Below the pieces are notes generated by a model. That model did no database searches. It was not told where the DNA came from and worked only from the letters and a program-made list of their open reading frames with translations. Made by a program: the position numbers and the translations under genes. Source: Halarchaeoplasma sp046498385 (lineage in GTDB: Archaea; Thermoplasmatota; Thermoplasmata; Halarchaeoplasmatales; Halarchaeoplasmataceae). From it: a stretch of DNA of 19,559 bases. Positions 14,305-19,559 of this stretch are shown in pieces (positions within the stretch are counted from its first letter, which is position 1; the number at the start of each line of letters is the position of its first letter). The stretch covers positions 1 through 19,559 of the forward strand of contig JAWOAU010000089.1 in assembly GCA_046498385.1 (NCBI GenBank), in the 5' to 3' direction.

Positions 14305-15912
14305 ATGCAGCCCATAGAAAGTAAAATAGATACGTCTACGGAAGAGTTCAAAAAGAATTACGAAAGATATGATAGATTGGTAAAAGACTTGAAAAAGAAT
14401 ATTTCCTGGGCCATGAAAGGTGGGGGTGAGAAGCGTATCAAGCTACACAAGTCAAGGGGAAAGATGCTTGCAAGAGAGCGGATCGAAGAGCTCTTGGATC
14501 CGAACACTCCCTTTTTGGAGTTCAATCCTTTGGCTGCCTATGGTTTATACGATAATAACGCACCCGCCGCCGGTATCGTAACAGGTATAGGTATGGTACA
14601 CGGAAAGGAAGTGGTGATAGTCGCCAACGATGCTACGGTAAAGGGCGGGACTTACTATCCCATGACTGTAAAAAAGCATCTGCGCGCCCAGAACATCGCG
14701 GCGGATAACAACTTGCCCTGTATATACCTGGTAGATTCCGGCGGTGCTTTCCTGCCCATGCAGGACGAAGTATTCCCCGACAGAGAACACTTTGGTAGAA
14801 TATTCTATAACCAGGCCAAGATGTCTTCTATGAACATACCGCAGATCGCTGTGGTCATGGGGATGTGCACCGCCGGTGGTGCTTACGTACCTGCCATGTC
14901 CGATGAGGCGGTCATAGTTAAAGATACAGGTACTATATTCCTGGGCGGCCCGCCACTGGTAAAGGCGGCTACAGGCGAGGAGGTGAGTGCTGAAGAATTG
15001 GGCGGTGCGGACGTACACTGCAGGAAAAGCGGTGTCGCCGATCACTATGCAGTCGACGACCACCATGCCATTCAGATAACCCGTGACGTTATGGAAAACT
15101 TGAACCGGCCTGAAAAAACATCTCTGGATTACAAAAAACCCGAGGAACCGATCTACGATCCATCAGAAATATACGGCATAATACCTGCGGATTCAAGAAA
15201 ACCTTTTGAGGTCAGAGAGGTGATCGCTAGAATAGTGGACGGCTCTAAATTCCAGGAATTTAAGGAATTGTACGGTCCCACTTTGGTCTGTGGCTTTGCA
15301 AGGATCATGGGCTATCCGGTAGGTATACTAGCTAACAACGGTGTCCTTTTCTCGGAAGCCGCACATAAGGGCACTCATTTTATCGAACTTTGCTGTCAGC
15401 GCCGGATACCGCTTATATTCATTCAGAACATAACCGGTTTCATGGTGGGTAAGGAGTACGAGGCCGGGGGTATAGCTAAAAACGGCGCCAAGATGGTTAC
15501 CGCGGTGGCAACCGCCCAGGTACCCAAGTTCACCGTGATGATAGGCGGTTCCTACGGGGCAGGCAACTACGGTATGTGCGGTAGGGCATACAATCCAAGG
15601 CAGTTGTGGATGTGGCCTAACGCAAGGATATCCGTCATGGGCGGCGAGCAGGCGGCGAGCGTTCTGCTGACTGTCAAACGTGACCAGCTCTGGCGTAAGG
15701 GCCGGGAGCTCACTCCCGAGGAAGAGAGGAAGATAACAAAGCCGATTACGGAAAAGTACGAGGAAGAAGGTAATCCATACTACAGCACCGCCAGGATATG
15801 GGACGACGGAGTCATAGACCCCGCGGATACACGCATGGTCCTGGGATTGGGGATCTCAGCCGCCCTGAACGCACCGATACCCGAATGGAAACCGAGCATG
15901 TTCCGTATGTAA
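14305..15912 (+). CDS. Acyl-CoA carboxylase carboxyltransferase, methylcrotonyl-CoA carboxylase beta type
   Basis: A 535-residue two-crotonase-domain carboxyltransferase moving CO2 from carboxybiotin to an acyl-CoA. The length and wording fit MCC beta (LiuB) closely: N-terminal IESKIDTSTEEFKKNYE, SRGKMLARERIEELLDP, PLAAYGLYDNNAPAAGIVTG, ANDATVKGGTYYP, LVDSGGAFLPMQDEVFPD, MGMCTAGGAYVPAMSDE, and in the second half GGSYGAGNYGMCGRAY and NARISVMGGEQAASVL. These blocks distinguish MCC and geranyl-CoA carboxylase from propionyl- and acetyl-CoA carboxylases. ATG 14305 is preferred because GGAGG (14293-14297) is then correctly spaced; ATG 14299 is too close to it. With the two preceding subunits it would make a complete methylcrotonyl-CoA carboxylase; geranyl-CoA carboxylase is the main alternative. 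Confidence 0.9.
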   Translation: MQPIESKIDTSTEEFKKNYERYDRLVKDLKKNISWAMKGGGEKRIKLHKSRGKMLARERIEELLDPNTPFLEFNPLAAYGLYDNNAPAAGIVTGIGMVHGKEVVIVANDATVKGGTYYPMTVKKHLRAQNIAADNNLPCIYLVDSGGAFLPMQDEVFPDREHFGRIFYNQAKMSSMNIPQIAVVMGMCTAGGAYVPAMSDEAVIVKDTGTIFLGGPPLVKAATGEEVSAEELGGADVHCRKSGVADHYAVDDHHAIQITRDVMENLNRPEKTSLDYKKPEEPIYDPSEIYGIIPADSRKPFEVREVIARIVDGSKFQEFKELYGPTLVCGFARIMGYPVGILANNGVLFSEAAHKGTHFIELCCQRRIPLIFIQNITGFMVGKEYEAGGIAKNGAKMVTAVATAQVPKFTVMIGGSYGAGNYGMCGRAYNPRQLWMWPNARISVMGGEQAASVLLTVKRDQLWRKGRELTPEEERKITKPITEKYEEEGNPYYSTARIWDDGVIDPADTRMVLGLGISAALNAPIPEWKPSMFRM

Positions 15913-15930
15913 GCACCTTCGACCCCAATC

Positions 15931-15938
15931 ATAATATA
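15931..15938 (+). promoter_or_regulatory. TATA-like box of the thiI-like gene
   Basis: ATAATATA is centred about 25 nt upstream of ATG 15960 in the 47-bp gap after the carboxyltransferase gene. It implies a separate leaderless transcript and fixes the start of the thiI-like gene. Confidence 0.6.
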
Positions 15939-15959
15939 CTCAACCGACTTTCGTATCAC

Positions 15960-16586
15960 ATGGTCCAGAAAGTGGTCCTGCTTTTATCGGCCGGGATCGA
16001 TTCTCCGGTTGCCGCCCACCTTTTGGCAGAGGTAGGAATGGAGGTAAAACTTCTGTATCTGGACACTCGTCCCTTCACCGACGATAGGACGGTAGACCTG
16101 GTCCATAGATTGGCGGAGCGTTTGATAAAGCTGCACCCTGATATCGAGTTTTACACGTCTGATTTTTCAGAGGTGGAAAAGGCCATCGCTGGGGAAGCTA
16201 ACTCACATTTTCAGTGCATATTGTGCCGTCGGATGATGTACAGGGCCGCCGCTAGACTTGCAAAGAAGATCGGTGCCCATGCCATAGCTACCGGTGAATC
16301 TCTTGGACAGGTAGCTTCCCAGACCCTTTCAAATCTGGTTTCCGAAGATCAGGCCGTAGACATCACTATCCATAGACCGTTGATCGGTCTGGATAAGGAG
16401 GAGGTTATCCGGATCGCAAAGGAGATAAGGACCTTCGATACCTCGACACGACCGGCCGTATGCTGTATGTTAGTGCCGGAAGGGCCCCGGGTAAACAGTA
16501 CGGTAAAAGAGGTAACGCGGCAGGAAGAAGGTATCAAAGTGAACAAGCTTATCGAAGGACTGATATTTGAGAAAAAAGGTGATTGA
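15960..16586 (+). CDS. thiI: ThiI-like PP-loop sulfurtransferase lacking THUMP
   Basis: A 208-residue protein equal to the ATP-pyrophosphatase half of ThiI. The PP-loop LLLSAGIDSPVAAHLL (7-22) has Ala where SGGIDS is usual. C86-I-L-C89 followed by RRMMYRAAA, then GAHAIATGESLGQVASQTLSNL (105-126), are classic ThiI blocks. A C168-C169 pair near the C-terminus (AVCCMLVPEGP) is a candidate sulfur-carrying site. The THUMP/NFLD tRNA-binding region and the rhodanese domain are absent, so a partner must supply tRNA binding if it makes 4-thiouridine; it could instead serve thiamine or another thiolation. A longer reading frame back to 15798 overlaps the carboxyltransferase gene and is not supported. 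Sulfur genes on the facing strand support the role. Confidence 0.85.
   Translation: MVQKVVLLLSAGIDSPVAAHLLAEVGMEVKLLYLDTRPFTDDRTVDLVHRLAERLIKLHPDIEFYTSDFSEVEKAIAGEANSHFQCILCRRMMYRAAARLAKKIGAHAIATGESLGQVASQTLSNLVSEDQAVDITIHRPLIGLDKEEVIRIAKEIRTFDTSTRPAVCCMLVPEGPRVNSTVKEVTRQEEGIKVNKLIEGLIFEKKGD
16577..16583 (+). promoter_or_regulatory. Ribosome-binding site of the 94-aa gene
   Basis: AGGTGAT ends five bases before ATG 16589 and abuts the thiI stop codon. It shows the small gene is translated from the thiI transcript, with start 16589 rather than TTG 16583. Confidence 0.75.
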
Positions 16587-16588
16587 AC

Positions 16589-16873
16589 ATGTATCACGTG
16601 GCAGAACCGTGTTCGGATTCAGGAGCATACGTTGCGGAGCCGAAAACAAAAACAAAGGTCGATATGGACCGAGTAGATAAGTGGCTACAGGAAAAAGACT
16701 ATCAGATGAAGTTTACGTCGGAGGTGATCGTGGTTGCAGTGCATCCTGAAGAGAAGGTGGAAGTGGGTCTGTATCCCTCAGGCAAGATCCTGTTCAAAAC
16801 CACCGACAAAGAGATGGTAGACCGACTATTTGAAGAACTGGCACCGATGATGGAAGAGTATAAGGTAAGTTAA
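16589..16873 (+). CDS. Small conserved-looking protein, unknown function, TBP-half-like C-terminus
   Basis: A 94-residue soluble protein. No catalytic motif is recognised. The N-terminal 20 residues are loose, with one cysteine (C8). Residues 28-90 suggest a helix, a beta-hairpin (VIVVAVHPEEKVEVGLYPSGKILFK, about 47-70) and a final helix. The pattern of small residues before an SGKI turn then a long helix resembles one half of a TATA-binding-protein fold (YPSGKI against the TBP FSSGKM), an inference from pattern only. The strong AGGTGAT and abutment to thiI indicate an operon, so it may be the missing RNA-binding or scaffold partner for the THUMP-less sulfurtransferase. Its TAA stop shares bases with the stop of the convergent desulfurase gene. 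Confidence 0.72.
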   Translation: MYHVAEPCSDSGAYVAEPKTKTKVDMDRVDKWLQEKDYQMKFTSEVIVVAVHPEEKVEVGLYPSGKILFKTTDKEMVDRLFEELAPMMEEYKVS

Positions 16874-18048
16874 CCCAGCAGTTCCTTCAGAGTATCCACC
16901 ATCATCTTCACCTCTTCAACGGTATTGTAGATGTAAAATGATACCCTAGTACCTCCGTCCAAATTCTGTTTGTTGTACCAAGAATGAACGCACTGCATAC
17001 CCCCTCTAGTAAGTATTTTGCTTTCTTCCAGAAACAGTGATATTTCATGACAACCTAAGGTTTGAACATTGAAGTTGAATATTCCGGATCTCAACTCCGG
17101 ATCTTCGGGACCCAATATCTTCACTATGTCCTTTAATCCCTCGGTAGCTAGCTTGTTCAACTTTATCTCGTGCTTCTCTACCTCGTCCAGGCCGAGGTCG
17201 AGCAAATAATCTACGGCGGTTTTCACGCCACAAATCCCTGCATAATTCTGCAGCCCACCCTCAAATTTTGCCGGTGAAGGTTGGAGGATCAATTCGTCAT
17301 AGGAGGTGTTCTTTATGCTGCCTCCGCCTACCACCAGAGGATTCAACTCTTCCATCAATTCCTTACGCCCGTAGAGTACTCCCACACCGGTGGGGCCCAG
17401 CATTTTATGGACCGAGAATGCCAGAAAATCCACATCCAGTTTTTTTACATCTATGGTTTGATGGGGGACGCTTTGGGCGGCATCCAGCATAAAATAGGCA
17501 TCATGGTCATGGGCGATCTTGGCTATTTCTTCCGCAGGTATGGTAACACCGTCCAAGTTGGAGGTGTGGACCATGGATACCATCTTCACGTCTTTATTTA
17601 TCTTCTCTTCAAAGGCTTCCAAATCAAAGGTGCCGTCAGGTAGAGAGGGGACCTGCTGATACTCTACACCCTTGTCCCGCTTAAGCAGGATCCAGGGCGC
17701 CAGGTTGCTGTTGTGTTCTTTATCGGTGGACAAGATCATGTCCCCTCTATCGAAGTTTAATCCCCTGGCCACCATGTTGATGGACTCTGTGGCATTTTTG
17801 GTGAAAACGATCTCCGAAGGCTCGTCTGCATTTAACAAGGACCGGATCGATTCCCGGGACGATATTATCCTTCGGGTGAGTTCGTTGGATAAGCTGTGAG
17901 AGCTCCTTCCGGCGCACACTGGGAACTCGCAGTAATATTCCTTTACCGCTTCGACCACTTGATCCGGTTTGAGACTTAAGCATGCGTTATCAAAGTATAT
18001 GTATTCGTCGACTAAAGGAAAGTCCTTTCTGATATCTTCTACGTCCAT
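16870..18048 (-). CDS. Cysteine desulfurase, SufS-like (class V aminotransferase)
   Basis: A 392-residue PLP enzyme taking sulfur from cysteine as a persulfide. SufS/CsdA landmarks: YFDNACLSLKP near the N-terminus, EHNSNLAPW with H111, MLDAAQSVPH with D189, the PLP lysine K215 in FSVHKMLGPTGVGVLYG, and the catalytic cysteine C353 in LTRGGMQCVHS, followed by TRVSFYIYNT with R368. The usual RxGHHC reads RGGMQC, but the cysteine is kept and the loop is short, as in the group II enzymes. It follows the thiF-like gene by four bases, with AGGT-type sequence before its ATG. It likely feeds sulfur to the ThiI- and ThiF-like proteins, or to Fe-S assembly; no sufBCD gene is in the window. Confidence 0.9.
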   Translation of the reverse strand: MDVEDIRKDFPLVDEYIYFDNACLSLKPDQVVEAVKEYYCEFPVCAGRSSHSLSNELTRRIISSRESIRSLLNADEPSEIVFTKNATESINMVARGLNFDRGDMILSTDKEHNSNLAPWILLKRDKGVEYQQVPSLPDGTFDLEAFEEKINKDVKMVSMVHTSNLDGVTIPAEEIAKIAHDHDAYFMLDAAQSVPHQTIDVKKLDVDFLAFSVHKMLGPTGVGVLYGRKELMEELNPLVVGGGSIKNTSYDELILQPSPAKFEGGLQNYAGICGVKTAVDYLLDLGLDEVEKHEIKLNKLATEGLKDIVKILGPEDPELRSGIFNFNVQTLGCHEISLFLEESKILTRGGMQCVHSWYNKQNLDGGTRVSFYIYNTVEEVKMMVDTLKELLG

Positions 18049-18052
18049 CCTA

Positions 18053-19042
18053 TTACCTACCTATGTACTCCGAGTAAATACTTACCGCCTTATGGGGGTC
18101 GTCGGTCCCGTCCACTATCAATCGTCCGTCTTTGAACAGCGTGAGTTGGTGCTCCTCGACCTCAAATTTAACCAAGGATCTTCCGATCTTCTTGCCGCCG
18201 TAGTCGCTAACGAATTTATTTAGGTCGATCTCAATTTCTTCGTCGGGAGTTACCTGTACCGCATCTCTTCCACATAAAGATGTGGTAAAGTCGTCTTCTT
18301 TTTTCAGGTATTCAAATTCTCTTTCAACGCAGCAAAGGCAGTCGTTTCTTTGAGACACGTTGATCTGCTCGTAATCGTTCTTCCAAATATCTATCGCTAA
18401 TAAAGTATCCCTGGTTTCCGCTTTTACCAAATATTTCACGGCTTCGGTAGCGGCCGTGTTGGCCAGTATCCTCGGTAATGAGAACAGGACACCGGCTGTA
18501 GCACATGTTTCCATACTGCCCGGGTCAGGCATGGTATCTATCAAACACCGTAAACAGGGCCCCTTTCCCGGTATTATATCCATGGTCATGCCGTAGGTCC
18601 CCAATATCGATGTGTAGATCCAAGGTACTTCGTTCTTCACGCAGGCGTCGTTGAGCAGAAAACGGGTTTTCATGTTGTCCGTAGCATCCAAAACGATATC
18701 CACACCACCTATGAATTTCTCTACGTTCTTTGCTCCCAACTCTATAACGCGAGCATCTACATCCACTTCGGAGTTGATGTGTGAGAGCTTTTCTTTTACC
18801 AACTCGGCCTTCGCTTTGCCGACATCTTCCTCTTCATAAAGTGCCTGGCGCTGAAGATTGGATAATTCCAAAACATCCCTGTCGATCACTTTAAGACCAC
18901 CTACTCCGGCCCTTGCCAACACCTCCGCCATCACGGAACCCAATCCCCCCAACCCGATCACGGCCACCTGCCCCTCGCTTAAAACTTTCTGACCTTCGTC
19001 ACCTATCTCCGGCAGCACTGTTTGGCGGGAATACCTATTCAT
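18053..19042 (-). CDS. ThiF/MoeB-family E1-like adenylyltransferase with C-terminal extension
   Basis: A 329-residue E1-like enzyme that adenylates the C-terminus of ubiquitin-like sulfur carriers (ThiS, MoaD, SAMP/Urm1 type). Visible: YSRQTVLPEIG at the N-terminus, nucleotide loop GLGGLG (30-35), DRDVLELSNLQRQ (54-66), K76, LDATDN with D122, zinc cysteine pairs C163/C166 and C235/C238, and C180 in METCATAGVL, the usual acceptor cysteine position. Residues 250-329 form an extra domain ending with FKDGRLIVDGTDDPHKAVSIY, beginning with SLCGRDAVQ; similar tails are known in part of the ThiF family. It is first in a two-gene unit with the desulfurase, which suggests transfer of desulfurase sulfur to an adenylated carrier. 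No carrier gene is visible here. The start is supported by a TATA-like box 26.5 nt upstream. Confidence 0.9.
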   Translation of the reverse strand: MNRYSRQTVLPEIGDEGQKVLSEGQVAVIGLGGLGSVMAEVLARAGVGGLKVIDRDVLELSNLQRQALYEEEDVGKAKAELVKEKLSHINSEVDVDARVIELGAKNVEKFIGGVDIVLDATDNMKTRFLLNDACVKNEVPWIYTSILGTYGMTMDIIPGKGPCLRCLIDTMPDPGSMETCATAGVLFSLPRILANTAATEAVKYLVKAETRDTLLAIDIWKNDYEQINVSQRNDCLCCVEREFEYLKKEDDFTTSLCGRDAVQVTPDEEIEIDLNKFVSDYGGKKIGRSLVKFEVEEHQLTLFKDGRLIVDGTDDPHKAVSIYSEYIGR

Positions 19043-19064
19043 AGCAGGTCAACCCTGTCTAAAT

Positions 19065-19072
19065 AAATAAAA
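19065..19072 (-). promoter_or_regulatory. TATA-like box of the thiF-like gene
   Basis: TTTTATTT on minus, centred 26.5 nt upstream of ATG 19042, within an A/T-only tract (19061-19075). No Shine-Dalgarno sequence precedes the ATG, so it is probably leaderless. Confidence 0.55.
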
Positions 19073-19126
19073 TTTTGCAATCCCGAGGCTGTTAAAAGTC
19101 TAGTGATAGGCACTGTATAAGAGAAA

Positions 19127-19559
19127 CTATATATTCTCGTACAGCCAGTAAGGGCCCTTGCAGACCGTTGTGGAGTACCGCATATCAGATATCCGGTCTA
19201 TGTCCGAATATGGTATTTCGAAGGAGGGATTTATTTGCTCAATATGTACCATGTTGATCACATCCCCTAGTAAAATATCGAATGACTTCTCCGCACCGTT
19301 TAACGGATCACTAACGCCTTCGTAGAGCTGGTAGTAGCCTTTAGAGAAGAACAAAAAGTCCCGCACCGCAAATACCGGACCTGGACGCTGCCATGGTATC
19401 TCGAAGGTGAGTGTTATGTGCTCACCGGGTACGATGGTCACCATGTCTCCGTTGCCTTCCAGTAGCATGTCCGTAACATCCTCGACACCGTTGAGCATGG
19501 CACTCACCAAGGGTGCTTCCTGTACATTCACAGGAGTAAGTACCGAGTTGTCCAGCCCG
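19127..19559 (-). CDS. C-terminal part of an unidentified protein (N-terminus outside the window)
   Basis: An open frame of 143 residues runs from the window edge to a TAG at 19127. The first visible residues are GLDNSVLTPVNVQEAPLVSA, in frame without a stop back to 19559, so a start at GTG 19531 is unlikely. The sequence is rich in beta-prone stretches (VTIVPGEHITLTFEIP, then FAVRDFLFFSKGYYQLYEG) and has no membrane segment. That suggests an Ig- or sandwich-like C-terminal domain such as those at the end of archaeal surface or repeat proteins, but this is only an impression. No family is recognised. It ends 84 bp before the divergent-side limit of the thiF gene, on the same strand. Confidence 0.65.
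   Translation of the reverse strand, partial: GLDNSVLTPVNVQEAPLVSAMLNGVEDVTDMLLEGNGDMVTIVPGEHITLTFEIPWQRPGPVFAVRDFLFFSKGYYQLYEGVSDPLNGAEKSFDILLGDVINMVHIEQINPSFEIPYSDIDRISDMRYSTTVCKGPYWLYENI

Noticed and set aside
14545..15066. 173-residue minus-strand frame inside the carboxyltransferase gene
   Set aside because: It is antisense to strongly conserved MCC-beta blocks and has no family features.
15798..15959. N-terminal extension of the thiI-like protein overlapping the carboxyltransferase
   Set aside because: The extra 54 residues are out-of-frame carboxyltransferase sequence; a TATA-like box fits a start at 15960, where homology begins.

Overview
The window looks like a chromosomal segment of an archaeon. 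At least six genes have a TATA-like box centred about 25-29 nt upstream of the start codon and no Shine-Dalgarno site, which fits leaderless transcription. Internal operon genes instead carry GGTGAT- or GGAG-type ribosome-binding sites. Several gene types also fit archaea: a ferredoxin-thioredoxin reductase catalytic chain fused to a rubredoxin domain, a ThiI without THUMP, a biotin ligase without HTH, and a biotin carboxylase separate from its biotin carrier. AGA/AGG and ATA codons are common, and all three stop codons are used. A protein-degrading euryarchaeote, perhaps of the Thermoplasmatota, would fit, but no marker gene here proves the lineage. No rRNA, tRNA, insertion sequence, prophage or CRISPR array was seen.

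Layout. (1) 1-5709, plus strand: a small, very acidic repeat protein; a ketopantoate-reductase-like dehydrogenase; a divergent serine hydroxymethyltransferase-like PLP enzyme; a glutamine-synthetase-family ligase; a glutaredoxin-like protein; an FTR-rubredoxin fusion; and a SAM methyltransferase. The run ends at a convergent T-tract terminator. (2) 5742-11420, minus strand: an alpha-oxoamine synthase (probably glycine C-acetyltransferase), a translationally coupled hydantoinase/5-oxoprolinase pair (hyuA-hyuB), and a biotin-protein ligase. (3) 11522-15912, plus strand, divergent from birA: a compact operon for the middle of leucine breakdown. It encodes a LiuC-type methylglutaconyl-CoA hydratase, then biotin carboxylase, biotin carrier and carboxyltransferase subunits of a methylcrotonyl-CoA carboxylase whose alpha subunit is split in two. 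(4) 15960-19042: a sulfur-transfer group, with thiI and a 94-aa unknown on plus, facing a thiF/moeB-like gene and a cysteine desulfurase on minus. (5) 19127-19559, minus: the C-terminal end of an unidentified protein that runs off the window.

How the genes fit together. Region 3 depends on biotinylation, and the ligase gene sits back to back with it across a roughly 100-bp promoter region. With hyuAB and the oxoamine synthase this suggests amino-acid catabolism. Region 4 holds the usual parts for moving sulfane sulfur from cysteine to tRNA or cofactors: desulfurase, E1-like adenylating enzyme and PP-loop sulfurtransferase. Region 1 pairs a thiol redox module with a three-gene set (dehydrogenase, SHMT-like, GS-like) whose joint role cannot be read from sequence alone. 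That set and the split carboxylase operon are the parts most worth a second look.
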